The notes under the pieces were generated by a model. That model saw only the letters and a list, made by a program, of their open reading frames with translations, did no database searches and had not been told where the DNA came from. DNA of 64,000 nucleotides. Origin: Streptomyces thinghirensis (GTDB taxonomy: Bacteria > Actinomycetota > Actinomycetia > Streptomycetales > Streptomycetaceae). Position numbers and translations under genes: made by a program. This document shows, in pieces, positions 31,180 to 42,297 of the stretch (position 1 is its first letter; every line of letters begins with the position of its first letter). The stretch spans positions 62,001 through 126,000 of the forward strand of contig JAKFGP010000002.1 in NCBI GenBank assembly GCA_021502835.1, written 5' to 3'.

Positions 31180-31622
31180 TCAGCACCAGCGCGGCGCGGG
31201 GCCGATGTTGTCGATGTAGCGGGCCGGGCCCCAGGCCCAGGTGCCGTCCGTCAGAGGAGGTACCAGAGGGGGTTGCCCTGCACCTTGTCGCCGGGGGTCT
31301 TGCAGTAGATGTGGACGGTCTCGCCCCGGCGGGCGTACCGGATGACCTCTCCGCCGCGCGTCGGTGAGGTGCGCAGGGCGAGCCGGTCGGCGGTGACGAC
31401 GCCCCGGTAGCTGCCCTGCTCCTGGCGGCCGCCGTTCCCGCCGCCGTTGCCCCCGGACGGGCCGAGGGCGGCGCTGCCGGAACCCGAGCCCCCGCCGTCC
31501 CATTCGTCGTTCGCGACGGCGGGCGTGACGGCGACGGCCGTGGCGAGCGCGCCGGCGGCGACGGCGGTGGCGAGGCCGCGCAGGAGTGGTGAGCGCCTGG
31601 AGTGTGCGGACAGCAGGGACAT
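31180..31622 (-). CDS. Secreted bacterial SH3-domain protein
   Basis: About 147 residues. ATG 31622 with SD gggaggtactccc: basic head MSLLSAHSRRSPLLRG, hydrophobic signal LATAVAAGALATAVAVTPAV, cleavage near AVA-ND. A Gly/Ser-rich linker (GGGSGSGSAALGPSGG) follows, then an SH3-like fold: YRGVVTADRLALRTSPTRGG, EVIRYARRGETVHIYCKTPG, DKVQGNPLWYLL, DGTWAWGPARYIDNIG. It ends PRWC at TGA 31180. One frame change near 31258. SH3b domains usually bind cell-wall peptides or metals; the Cys near the end and the CKT Cys could pair. The role is inferred from export and fold only. Confidence 0.8.
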
Positions 31623-31671
31623 GGGAGTACCTCCCGGGAGCGAACGGGTCTTCAGGTGACTAACCGCCACA

Positions 31672-32995
31672 TTAGGAGCGCCCGGTTCGGGACCGCCCGC
31701 CGCACTGAGCCATCGGGGAACCGCCCGCGCCGCCCGGGGGCCCGTCAGGGCTGCTGAGGGCAGGGTCAGGGTCGCCAGCGCCCCCGCCGCCCGGCGGGTT
31801 CGTGAACTCCAGCCGCGCGCCGAGCACCTCCGCCTGCCCCAGGGCGATCGTCAGCCCGAGGCCGTGCCCCTTCGTCCCGCCCTCGGTGCGGAACCGCTGC
31901 GGTCCGTGGGCCAGGAGGTACTCCGGATAGCCGTCCCCGTGGTCCCGTACGGTGATCACCGGCCCGTCGACGGTCAGCACCACCGGCGCCCGCCCGTGCC
32001 GGTGCGCGTTCGCGACCAGGTTGCCGAGCACCCGCTCCAGGCGCCGCCGGTCGGTCTCCACCCGCGTGTCCCGTACGAGGTCGACCCGCGTGTCGGTGCC
32101 GGAGCCCCGGACGACCCGCCCGGCCAGCGCGCCCAGCGCCTCCGGGTCCACCTCCAGCGCTCCCGTCCGCTCTCCAGCCGGGAGATCTCCAGCAGGTCCT
32201 CGGTGAGCGTGCGCAGGGCGGCCACCCGGTCCCGCACCAGCTCGGTCGGGCGGCCCGGCGGCAGCAGCTCGGCCGCCGCGTGGAGTCCGGTGAGCGGGGT
32301 GCGCAGCTCGTGCGCCACGTCCGCGGTGAACCGCTGCTCGGCGAGCAGCTTGCCGCTGCAGCGACGACGCCATCGAGTCCAGCGCGGCGGCGACCGAGGC
32401 CACCTCGTCCTGCGGGCGCGTCGGATCCTGCGCACGGGGATCGCCGACCCGCGCGTCCAGGTCGCCCGCGCTGATCCGCCGTGCCACCCGCGCCGTCGCG
32501 TGCAGCCGCCGCGTCACCCGGCGTCACCGCGAACGCGCCCACCAGCAGCGTCGCCCCGATCGCCAGCGCCGACGACCATACGATCGCGCCGTCCAGGCCG
32601 TCGATGGTGCGCTCGCCCTGGGAGTGGTCGACCCGCACCGCGAGCGCCCGGCCGCCGTCGGCGGGGCCCGCCGCCCACATCGTGGGGCGCCCGTCGTGCT
32701 CGGCGACCATGGTGCCGCGCGCCGGCCCGGAGGCGGCCAGCTCCCGCAGCCGCTCCGGCAGCCCCGGCGGATCGACGCCGGCGCCCCGCCGCAGCGGGTC
32801 CCCGGCCTCGTACGCCTCCGTCGCCTCCCCAGCCGGGACAGGGCGACGTCGCGGGCCTGGCCCACGGTCTGGTTGGTGACCGAGACGTGCACCAGGACGC
32901 CGAGCAGGGCGGCGAGGGCGCAGCACATCACGGTGATGAAGACGGCGGCCTTCACCGCGAGCGGGCCGGTCCACCCGGGGGAGGGCGAGCCTCAC
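31672..32995 (-). CDS. Sensor histidine kinase coupled to a lipoprotein
   Basis: Membrane kinase of about 440 residues. The GTG at 32995 overlaps the lipoprotein stop (GTGA). First helix AAVFITVMCCALAALLGVLV, an extracytoplasmic domain of about 130 residues (VSVTNQTVGQARDVALSRL, RGTMVAEHDGRPTMWAAG, LAVRVDHSQGERTIDGLDGA), second helix VWSSALAIGATLLVGAFAV, HAMP (RLHATARVARRISAGDLDAR), HisKA FTADVAHELRTPLTGLHAAA, the N box LERVLGNLVANAHRHGRAP, and the ATP lid ITVRDHGDGYPE and GTKGHGLGLTIALGQAEVLG. The last residues are uncertain; I stop at 31672. No response regulator gene is next to it, so its partner is elsewhere or missing. Frame changes near 32990, 32830, 32520, 32355, 32160. Confidence 0.87.
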
Positions 32996-33780
32996 CGGGC
33001 GCTCGCCGACGGGGACGGGGACGCCGACGAAGACCGGGACGCCGACGGGGACGGTGAGGCGGCCGGACGCTTCGTGTGCTTTCCGCCGTCGTCCGTGCGC
33101 AGCATCTCGTCGCTCGTGAGGAGCATGGCCCGCTGGTCGGGGTCCCACGTCCACTGGAGCCGGTACTCGTAGCCCGCGACCTCCGAGGGCGACCGGACGA
33201 TCACTGTCCGCCCGGCCAGCTCGACCGCGCTCACCGCGTCGTCGTAGGACATGACCCGCACGAGCCGGTCCTTCTCGACCGTGTAGACGGCGCACGGCGG
33301 TCAGTTTCTCGGGCAGCAGCCGGAAGCCCAGGGTCATCTCGGGGTGTCCGTCGCCGGTCAGGTCGCGGTAGTACGGCCTGAGCACCGGGCACCGGCCGCG
33401 CTCACCGTCCGAGGCCGCAGTCCGCCATCCGGCGGGCCGTCTCGCGGTACGGCGCCTTGTCGCCCTCGTAGTCGTCCGGGTGCGCGGTGATCTCGGCCCG
33501 TACGGCGGCCACCGGGTCGGCCTGCGGATGTCGCCGCCGGGCACGGCGACGCCCCTTGACGACCTCGTTGTCCACCTCGCCGATGTCGTAGGCCGGACTC
33601 GCCGCCGGCGTCAGGTCGGGCCAGAGCCGGGCCGGGCTCTGCGCGGCGAGGTGTCGCGCCCGCGCTCCGCAGCCCGCCCGAGTCACCGCAGGCGGTCAGC
33701 GCCCCGGCTGCCGCGGTCGCCAGGAGCAGCGCGAGGGCGGCGGGGACGCGGGCGGGGTGCCCGCGGCGGCTCGGGAGCAC
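32992..33780 (-). CDS. Lipoprotein, probable partner of the sensor kinase
   Basis: About 260 residues. ATG 33780: MLPSRRGHPARVPAALALLL, ATAAAGALTACGDSGG with a clear lipobox LTAC, so the mature protein starts at the Cys and is anchored outside the membrane. The body is mostly unrecognised: AYDIGEVDNEVVKG, EITAHPDDYEGDKAPYRETA, MADCGLG, LRPYYRDLTGDGHPEMTLGF (an Asp-rich GDGxxE loop like a calcium-type motif), VRVMSYDDAVSAVELAGRTV, GYEYRLQWTWDPDQRAMLLT. It ends in a Ser/Ala/Pro repeat tail, SPSPSASRSSSASPSPSASA. It overlaps the kinase by four bases, so the two probably form a sensing pair. Frame changes near 33660, 33530, 33410 and 33295. Confidence 0.75.
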
Positions 33781-33878
33781 TGCACTCCTGGGTTTCGGTC
33801 GTCAGGTGATCGGCATCGGTGATCCGGCACACCTTATTCGGACGGAAGTCCATTTTGTGTGCGTGGAGGCGTGCCGGG

Positions 33879-34387
33879 CTACTCGGCGAGCTCCTCCAGC
33901 AGCCGCGCGGTGACCAGGCCGGCCCGCAGGTACTCCACGAACAGGTCGTTGTGTAGCGCCCACGGCGAGCGCCGGGACCGGATCAGCCGGACCGCCTCCT
34001 CGGCGGTGCCGCCCCGGCGCATCAGCGTGTGGGCGACGACGGAGACCGGAGCGGTTGTACCCGTGGTAGCAGCGGACCAGGACCTTGCGGCCCCTCGTCC
34101 AGCGCCTCGCCCGCGGCCTCCGCCAGCCGGATCACACCCGCGAGCTGCGTCCCGTCGAGGGGGCCGTCGGGGATCGGCCGCTCGTGGTGCTCGACACCCT
34201 CGTCCGGCCCGTGTCCGGGCAGCCGCAGCAGGGTCTGCACCAGATCGAACTCGTCCCGGACGACGGCTGACTCCCCGCCTGCCGACCGGCCCCTGGAACT
34301 CGGCCCGCCCATCCACAGGCCCGGCACGATCTCGCCCCACGGCCTGCCCGGAGCCGGAACGTCCGATCCCTTCCCACGGGTACGCAA
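33879..34387 (-). CDS. Protein tyrosine / dual-specificity phosphatase
   Basis: About 165 residues of the Cys-based phosphatase fold. The likely start is TTG 34387 (good SD, ggggagg seven bases before): LRTRGKGSDVPAPGRPWGEI, VPGLWMGG, then FDLVQTLLRLPGHGPDEGVE, HHERPIPDGPLDGTQLAGVI, RLAEAAGEALDEGP. Across a frame change comes the signature CYHGYNRS (CX5R P-loop: Cys and Arg present), then VVAHTLMRRGGTAEEAVRLI, RSRRSPWALHNDLFVEYLRA, LLEELAE. Conserved DSP features (HxxIPD with the general-acid Asp) are present. Two frame changes (near 34290 and 34080). The substrate is unknown. Confidence 0.8.
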
Positions 34388-34495
34388 CGGTGCCTCCCCA
34401 TCCCGCCCGAGGGCCTGCCCAACTCCTCCCAAAGGTAACCGGGTTCTTGCCCCCGCAGCACCCCGCCTGTTCCCATGGTCGTGGGGTGATGGTGC

Positions 34496-35411
<916 letters not shown>

Positions 35412-35420
35412 CGTCGCGCG

Positions 35421-36300
35421 TCAGGGCAGGGCCGCCGCCCGCCGCCGCTCGAACAGCGGCGCCAGAAGCGTCGCCGCAGTCCCGCACCCGCGGACCGACG
35501 TCCTCAGCCCGGAGAGACGAACTGCTCCCGCCCGCCGGCACCGGCCACCTCGTCCCAGGTCACCGGCGTGGAGACCGCCGGTACGGACCGGGGCCCGCAT
35601 CGTGTACGGAGCGGCCGTGGTCTTGCGGGCCGCGTTCTGGCTCCAGTCGACGAACACCCTTCCCCGGCCGCAGACGCGCGTCATCCGGTGCACCACCAGC
35701 GCGGCAGGGCCCTCTCCGCCTCCATGGCCAGCGTCTTCGCGTACTCCGACACCCGCTCCGACGACGACCCCCGCACCCCCGCCAGCAGATGCAGCCCTTC
35801 GCCCCGGACGTCTTGGCGTACGTGCCTCGATCCCGTCCGCCGCCAGCCGCTCCCGCAACCACGGCGCGACCTCGCAGCGGTGCACGACGGTCGCGGGCGG
35901 TCCGAGGTCGAGGTCGAACACCAGCCGGTCGGCCTCGTCGATGGTCCGCGTCCACTGGTGCGTGTGGAACTCGGTCACCGGGTTCGCCGCCCAGCATCAG
36001 GGACGCCAGGTCCTGCACCAGCACCATCCGCGTCGGCTCCTCCGACCGGGGCACCTCGGCCGTGGTGACCCAGTCGGGCGTACCCAACGGCACGTTCGGT
36101 GAAGAACACCTGGCCGTCCGGACCGTCCGGTACCGCAGGAAGGACACCGGCCGGTCCCGCAGGTGCGGCAGCAGCACCTCGGCGGTCGTCGCGTAGTAGT
36201 GCAGCAGCTCGCCCTTGGTGAGGCCGGTCGCGGGATACAGCACCTTGTCCAGGTTGCTGAGGGCGACCCGTCGCCCCTCCACCTCTGTGATAGGCGCCAT
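35421..36300 (-). CDS. LigD polymerase-domain protein (NHEJ primase-polymerase)
   Basis: Stand-alone polymerase domain (archaeo-eukaryotic primase fold) of bacterial non-homologous end joining, about 293 residues. ATG 36300: MAPITEVEGRRVALSNLDKV, LYPATGLTKGELLHYYATTA, EVLLPHLRDRPVSFLRY, TARCSSPNVPLGTPDW-like text, VTTAEVPRSEEPTRMVLVQD, then across a frame change EFHTHQWTRTIDEADRLVFD, LDLGPPATVVHRCE (metal-binding Asp pair DLD), TYAKTSGAKG with the phosphate/nucleotide loop, and VDWSQNAARKTTAAPYTMR. No ligase or phosphoesterase domain follows, so the ligase must be encoded elsewhere. It is divergent from ku with 81 bp between starts. Frame changes near 36105, 35990, 35820, 35690 and 35590. Confidence 0.9.
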
Positions 36301-36381
36301 ACCATGAGAATCTCACGAAACACGTAGCAAATCGCCCGACGGTCACGCGGCGGGTCGGCCGAGCGGGAAAGGGTGCTGCAC

Positions 36382-37574
36382 GTGCGATCCATCTGGAACG
36401 GCGCCATCTCCTTCGGCCTGGTCAGCATCCCCGTCAAGCTGGTGAACGCGACCGAGAGCCACGCGGTCTCCTTCCGCCAGATCCACACGGAGGACGGCGG
36501 CCGCATCCCTACCGCGAGGTCTGCGAACTGGAGGACCGCGAGGTCGCCCAGGACGAGATCGGCAAGGCCTACGAGGACGCCGACGGCTCGATGATCCCGA
36601 TCACCGACGAGGACCTGTCCCCACCTGCCGATCCCGACCGCACGGACGATCGAGATCGTGGCCTTCGTCCCCGAGGAGCGCATCGACCCGCTCCAGATGG
36701 GCTCCGCGTACTACCTCGCGGCGAGCGGCGCGCCCGCCGCCAAGCCGTGCACGCTGCTGCGCGAGGCGCTGGGGCGCAGCAACCGGGTCGCCATCGCCAA
36801 GTTCGCCCTGCGGGCCGTGAGCGCCTCGGCATGCTCCGGGTCGTCGGCGACGCCATCGCGATGCACGGCCTGCTGTGGCCGGACGAGGTGCGCGCCCCCG
36901 AGGGCGTCGCCCCGGACTCCGGTGTCACCGTCCGCGAGCAGGGAGCTGGACCTCGCGGACGCCCTGATGGACACGCTCGGCGAGATCGACCTGGACGACC
37001 TGTACGACGAGTACCGCGAGGAGCGCTGGAGCAGGTCATCGCCGCGAAGGCCGCCGGCGAGACGCCCCCGGAGACCCGCGAGGAGGCCGCGCCCGGGAAG
37101 GTGCTGGACCCTGATGGCCGCGCTGGAGAGCAGCGTGCGGGCGGCGCGGGAGTCACGGGGCGGGAAGGCGCCGGGCCGGCCGAGGAGGCCGAGGTCAGGT
37201 CCCTGCCGCAGCGCAGCGCCGTCCCGGCGGACCCCAAGGAGACCGGCGGCAGAAGTCGACCTCGACGGCGGCGAGGAAGACGGCGGCGAGGAAGACGGAA
37301 GCGAAGAAGTCGGCGGCGACGGAGTCGGGGGAAGAGGACGGAGGGAAGCGGGCGGAGGCGAAGAAGTCGACGGCCTCCGCCGCCGGGAAGTCGACGGCGA
37401 AGTCCGCCGGGGCCTGGGAAGAAGACCGCGGCCAAGCGCTGCCGCCAAGAAGACGACCGGCAAGAGCGCGCCCACCAGGAGCACCGCGAAAGCACCGCCA
37501 AGAGCACCGCCAAGAAGACGTCACCGCGCAAGCGCAGCGCCTGGACGCCGCCCGGTACGAGCGGAGCACGGTGA
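36382..37574 (+). CDS. ku: Ku protein, DNA end-binding
   Basis: Homodimeric ring protein that binds double-strand ends and recruits LigD. GTG 36382 (an alternative GTG is at 36373): VRSIWNGAISFGLVSIPVKL, VNATESHAVSFRQIHTEDGG, EVAQDEIGKAYEDADGSMIP, TIEIVAFVPEERIDPLQMGS, AYYLAASGAPAAKPCTLLRE, ALGRSNRVAIAKFALR, LRVVGDAIAMHGLLWPDEVR, ALMDTLGEIDLDDLYDEYRE. A long Lys/Ala/Arg-rich tail follows (KKTTGKSAPTRSTAK, then RKRSAW-like text), as in longer streptomycete Ku proteins. That tail is out of frame in several places (36820, 37030, 37240, 37440), so its exact sequence and the stop at 37572-37574 are uncertain. It forms the NHEJ module with the divergent polymerase. Confidence 0.9.
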
Positions 37575-37589
37575 CGCTCGGTTGACGGC

Positions 37590-38285
37590 TCAGGGAGGAG
37601 GACGCCCGGGGGACGGCGGACGGGTCGGGCTCGTAGACCGCGGGGGACGCGTCGCCCGAGGCCGTCGGTGCGAGCGGAGGCGGCGGTGGGCAGGACGGGG
37701 CTCTCCTCCAGGGGTGCTGCCCGATCGTGTCGGCCGGTCCGCCGCCCGGGGTGCCGGGGCCGGTGGACAGCTGCGACCACGCGGTCAGGGCGAGGGGCGA
37801 CCGCGGCGGCCGTGCCGATCACCCGGCCGACCCGCCGGAGCGGGCACGGCCGTCCAGCGCACGCCAGGCCGGGCCGGTCCATGGGTCCTCCGGGTGCCAC
37901 AGCTCACCGACCACGCCGGACGGACGCGCGTCCGCGTCCGTGCCGGCCGGGGGCCGGGGCGCCAGCCGGGTGTCCGGTCGCGTGCGGCGGGTTCCCTGAT
38001 GAGGGGCGGAGGCGCGGATCGCGCGCTCGTCGTCCTCCAGGAACTGCCGCCAGACGTACTCCGGCACGGACGGCGTACCGCCGGGCTGTTCCGGCTGACC
38101 CGGCTGACCCGGCTGACCCGGCTGGCCTGGCTGGTCGGGCTGATCCGGCGTCGCGCCGCTGCCCGGCCCGGAAGCGGTCGCGATCCCGCTCTTCCTCTCT
38201 TCTTCGGCCCGTACGGCGGCCGGGCGGGAGTGGGAGCGGGAGGGGAGCCCGCCGACGGTCGGTGTGCCGTCCCGTGCCGCAGCAC
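37590..38285 (-). CDS. QPG-repeat membrane protein, unknown function
   Basis: Unrecognised protein, about 230 residues. Read from GTG 38285: LRHGTAHRPSAGSPPAPTPA, then after two frame changes PDQPDQPGQPGQPGQPGQPE (a Pro-Gly-Gln repeat), TPSVPEYVWRQFLEDDERAI, APHQGTRRTRPD, SGVVGELWHPEDPWTGPAWR, RVGRVIGTAAAVALALTAWS as the single membrane helix, and a Ser/Pro-rich outer tail (YEPDPSAVPRASS). The stop read at 37590 follows an indel. Layout: disordered cytosolic head, short conserved part with many acidic and aromatic residues, one helix, small outer part. It converges with ku, 15 bp apart. The conserved VPEYVWRQFLEDDERAI segment supports real coding. Confidence 0.5.
38082..38153. repeat. 9-bp tandem repeats coding for Pro-Gly-Gln
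   Basis: ccggctgac is repeated at 38091, 38100 and 38109 with degenerate copies on both sides (ccggctggc, ctggctggt). On the minus strand they encode the QPG repeat of the membrane protein. Confidence 0.8.
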
Positions 38286-38425
38286 CGTTTCGGTGTCACT
38301 CCCTGGGCGCCGTACGGCGGGCGGCCGCAGGCCGGCCCCCCGTCGGATCATTGCACAGTGCAAAAGAGATCGCCAGGGGCTCCGGGCCGCCCTCTCCCGC
38401 CCGCCGCCGAGCCCGGGGCCGGTGG

Positions 38426-38941
38426 TCATGGCCGGCGGTCTCCGTCGGCCGCGACCAGCCGCACGAACGGGATGGCCCGTCCGGCCTCACGGAACGACGC
38501 CTCCGCCGTCCACCGCCAATCCCATGAACGCGCAAAAGACGCCGGGCGGTTCCCGGGTGCCGCCGGGCGTACTCCGCCATGATCCCGGCGCCCTCCTCGG
38601 CGGGCAGGAAGCGGGCGGTGACGGCGTGGTGGCGGTTGCCGAACTGGATGACCATCTTGGGCTGCTGACGGAGGTTCCGGTACCAGTCCGCCTTCGGGCC
38701 GAAGCCGGAGGCGATCGTCCAACTCCGCCCGTGCGGCCCACCGGAGTCGTAGGCGACCACTTCGAGGACGACCCGGCGGTCACGGCCACTGTTCCGGCCG
38801 GTGTGGGTGCAGCAGAAGCAGCCGCTTGCCGAACAAGGGAGCCAAGCCCCGCGGAAGAGGAGGATCGGCAGCCGCGCTGCGGTGCGCCGCAGGCCGACGG
38901 GCGGCCGGGGCCGACGGGGGTGTCGTGTCCGTGCGTGCCAT
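38426..38941 (-). CDS. Deazaflavin (F420)-dependent nitroreductase-family protein
   Basis: DDN/F420H2-dependent oxidoreductase family, about 170 residues. ATG 38941 (SD ggagggcggga): MARTDTTPPSAPAARR, then RGLAPLFGKRLLLLHPHR; the next frame gives THTGRNSGRDRRVVLE, the usual (S/T)TGRKSG-type cofactor strand. Then VVAYDSGGPHGRSWTIASGF, GPKADWYRNLRQQPKMVIQF, GNRHHAVTARFLPAEEGAGI, MAEYARRHPG, and across a change CAFMGLAVDGG, REAGRAIPFVRLVAADGDRR. The split beta-barrel fold is clear. These enzymes reduce quinones or aflatoxin-like lactones using F420H2; the substrate here is unknown. Frame changes near 38810 and 38560-38540. Confidence 0.83.
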
Positions 38942-39113
38942 TCCCGCCCTCCTGACTCGGGACTCCACCTCCACCTTTGCTGAGGAAAAGGTGGACGGGC
39001 GTTACCCGTGGCTTCTTTGCGCCGGTCCGGTCGCCGCGCAGCACCTCCGGTCCCGCCGTTCCGCCTGCTGATCAGGTGAGTGAGCGGGGACTTCGGCGCG
39101 GTAGAAAGGACAC

Positions 39114-39651
39114 ATGCCGGAGCATGAGATGCCCGTCGGGGGCCTGGATGATGTCGACGCGGTCACCAAGGCCGTGCTGGCCGCATCGCGACTGCTGGTG
39201 GCCGTCTCCGCGCGAGTCGCTCGCCGAGGTGGAGGAAAGGGTGACGCTGCCCCGGTTCCGGATGCTGATGGTGCTCTCCACGAGAGGCGCGACCAAGCTC
39301 GTCGCGCTCGCCGACCACCTCCAGGTCGCCCCGTCGACGGCGATGCGCATGGTCGACCGGCTGATCTCGGCCGGGCTCGCCGACCGGCGAGACCAACCCC
39401 GGCAACCGGCGCGAAGACCCTGCTCCGGCTCACCGACGAGGGCCGGCGCACCGTCGCGAACGTCAGCGCCCGGCGCCGTGCCGAGGTCGCCGCGATCGTC
39501 GAACGGCTCGCGCCGGGCCAGCGGGCGGCGCTGGTCGAGCGCTCACCGCCTTCAGCGAGGGCGGGCGGCGAGCCTCGACCCGGCGCCGGACAACCCTCGG
39601 TCGCATCCGCTCGGCTGGGCCGCGGACGTCACCGCGGCCCGGGACGCCTGA
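39114..39651 (+). CDS. MarR-family transcriptional regulator
   Basis: About 178 residues. ATG 39114 (weak SD): MPEHEMPVGGLDDVDAVTKA, VLAASRLLVAVSAR; after a frame change ESLAEVEERVTLPRFRMLMV, LSTRGATKLVALADHLQVAP, STAMRMVDRLISAGLADR (recognition helix), then TLLRLTDEGRRTVANVSARR, RAEVAAIVERLAPGQRAALV and the ending GWAADVTAARDA at TGA 39649-39651. Frame changes near 39212, 39385, 39405 and 39545. It is divergent from the deazaflavin oxidoreductase gene, so regulation of that gene is possible (inference). Confidence 0.83.
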
Positions 39652-39663
39652 CGGCTCCGGCAG

Positions 39664-40408
39664 TCACGGGGCCGCCGGTGCGGGGTGCGGGCGTCGGGAG
39701 GCCGTGTTCACGTTCGGGTCGGGCCCGGGCGGGCACCAGCACCCGCTCGCCCGGCTGCGGCGGGGCGGGGTGACCTTCTCCTCAGCAGCTTCGCCGGGCC
39801 GGTCTGCTGGAAGGTGAACCTGGTCGTACTCGACCAGCCCGGTCTTCTCCAGCACCGTGATATGGTCAGGACGGTGTCGTTGGCCAGGTCAGCCAGCTGG
39901 CGCACCAGCGTGTTCTTCGTGGTGGCCCGGATCCTGGCGATCGCCGGGAAGATCTGTCCGTGGGTCACCCGCATGATGTTGACCGCCGACGAGGTCGAAC
40001 TCCGGCCCGCTCTTGGACTTCACCGTCGCCACGAAGTCCTCCTGCTGCCGGGGAGGCCCGGTTGGGCAGCGTGATGCCCAGCTCGGGGGAGATCTCGCGG
40101 CACATCGCGTCCAGACCGGCGTGGCCGACGACCAGGTGCTCGCCGGCCGTCTTCATCGCCTTCGACGTACCGCGCTCCATCACGATCTCGCCCAGCGGGT
40201 ACTCCGCAGCCCGGCGGCCCGCACCTTGACCACGAAGTCACGGTCGGCCTCGGTGAGCGGCCCGAACTTGGTGCTGGCGATGACCCGGTCCTGGTTTTCC
40301 GTCGGCCTTGTCCAGACCGAGCATGGCCGGGAAGGCCAGCGCGGTGAGGGTCAGGGTCATCGCACCGAACGGGACGACGACTCCGATCCTGCTGCGGGAC
40401 AGGCGCAT
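39664..40408 (-). CDS. Secreted DUF4142 (ferritin-like) protein
   Basis: Exported helical protein of about 248 residues. ATG 40408 with SD ggaggcatc: MRLSRSRIGVVVPFGAMTLT, LTALAFPAMLGL signal peptide. After a frame change comes the DUF4142 four-helix part: STKFGPLTEADRDFVVKVRA, LWEYPLGEIVMERGTSKAMK, TAGEHLVVGHAGLDAMCREI, SPELGITLP, MRVTHGQIFPAIARIRATTK, NTLVRQLADLANDTVLT, and EKTGLVEYDQVHF. It ends in a Pro-rich tail. The family resembles ferritin folds but lacks a defined enzyme activity. Frame changes near 40300, 40215, 40055, 39990 and 39860. Confidence 0.78.
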
Positions 40409-40499
40409 GATGCCTCCAGGGGCGACGCGAGCGACTCGCACTCGACGTACTCGACTCGTACTCGTTCGCCAGGAGGTACGGAAACGGCGGGCGGATCTA

Positions 40500-41001
<502 letters not shown>

Positions 41002-41108
41002 GGGCCGATCATCACCCCTCGCCCCACGCACGCTGTCCCGCGAACCGTCCGCCGAACGCGCCCCCGCCGGGCGCACGACCGAGCGCTCAAGGAGCCTCGA
41101 CCGGGTGC

Positions 41109-42029
41109 TCAGGAGACCGAGGGCCCGCCCAGGTACTCGCCCGCACGGTCGTAGGGCCAGGCGTTGGCGACGCACCCCTTGAGGCCCTTGATCTGCTGCA
41201 TCATCGCCGGGGCGGGCAGTCCTGGGCCGGGGCGGGTCTCGTGACCGTGGCCGATGCGGTGGCCGACCTCGTGATTGACGATGAGTGCCCGGTAGTCGCC
41301 GATCGGGCCGTCGAACTCGGGTGAGCCCAGGACCCAGCGCTGGGGGTTCACCACGACGTCCGTGCCGACCGCGCAGTTCACCTCGCCCCGGGTGCGCAGG
41401 CCGTAGGCGCCGCAGATCTCGTCGACGGTGCCCGGCGTGGCGATCTTCACCACGAAGTCGTACGAGCCCGAGCTGACCAGCCGGAAGGAGTTGGCCCCGT
41501 CCGTGGTCCAGCCGCGGCGGTCGGCGAGCACATCGGATATCTCGGCCGCGGCGGCACTCGGCCGGATGTCGATGCCCTCCTCGACCAGGACCTTGTACCG
41601 GCGTACGCGGCTGCCGGTGCCCACGGTCGTGCCGTCGGCCTCGGCGGTGACGAAGGTGCCGGGGGCCGGTGGCGGGAATGGCGATGGTGGAGGGGAGGGC
41701 GAGGGGGAGGGGAGGCCTTCGCCGACGGCGACGCGGAGGGCTCGGCGACCCGGACGGTGTCCCGCCGGTGGCGTCCGGGGCGGCGGTGCGCTCGGCGGCG
41801 TCCAGGGCGTCGGCGACATCGGCCACCTGGTCGTCCGTCACGGGGGGCCGGGTCTCCCGCCAGTACGCGAAGGCGGCGCCCGCCGCGAGCAGTACGGCCC
41901 CCGAAGGTCAGGCCGGCCACGACGACGCGGGCGGGACCGCGGCGTTTCCGTCTCCGGGCGCGGGACCTGCGCCCGGCACCGCTCGACTCGGCTCTTCGGC
42001 TGGACCGGCGGGCTGTGGATCGGCCCACG
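41109..42029 (-). CDS. DUF3152 membrane-anchored metallopeptidase-like protein
   Basis: About 306 residues. A very basic cytosolic head (from GTG 42029, VGRSTARRSSRRAESSG, RRSRARRRKRRG) and one membrane helix (ARVVVAGLTFG, then VLLAAGAAFAYW in another frame), a Ser/Pro linker, and the DUF3152 domain: FVTAEADGTTVGTGSRVRRY, KVLVEEGIDIRPSAAAAEIS, GANSFRLVSSGSYDFVVKIA, GTVDEICGAYGLRTRGEVNC, VLGSPEFDGPIGDYRALIVN, HEVGHRIGHGHE, MMQQIKGLKGCVANAWPYDR. HEVGHRIGHGH fits HExxHxxGxxH exactly, the zinc-binding motif of metzincins, so an extracellular zinc peptidase is likely. The catalytic part (41109-41660) is intact; frame changes lie near 41680-41920. Confidence 0.82.
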
Positions 42030-42297
42030 GCGTCGCGTCCTCTCTGCTGGTCGGCGGGGGCGCACAGTGGATTCCTGTGTGCTTTTGTGCCCCCCAAGAT
42101 CAAAGCGGAAGGACGTGCGAAAGCATCACAGGACCCCAGGTGGACCTTCTCACACGCGTGTTCGGTTCCGGCGGTACAACCCTTCGGTGTCCTGGAAGGT
42201 CCGCGAGCCGCGGTCGTCCGCGGTGCGGGCACACGTGCGTCGGGGTCGCCCGACGGAACGTGGGCGACCCCGACGCGGTGGGGGAGACGAGGGGCCG

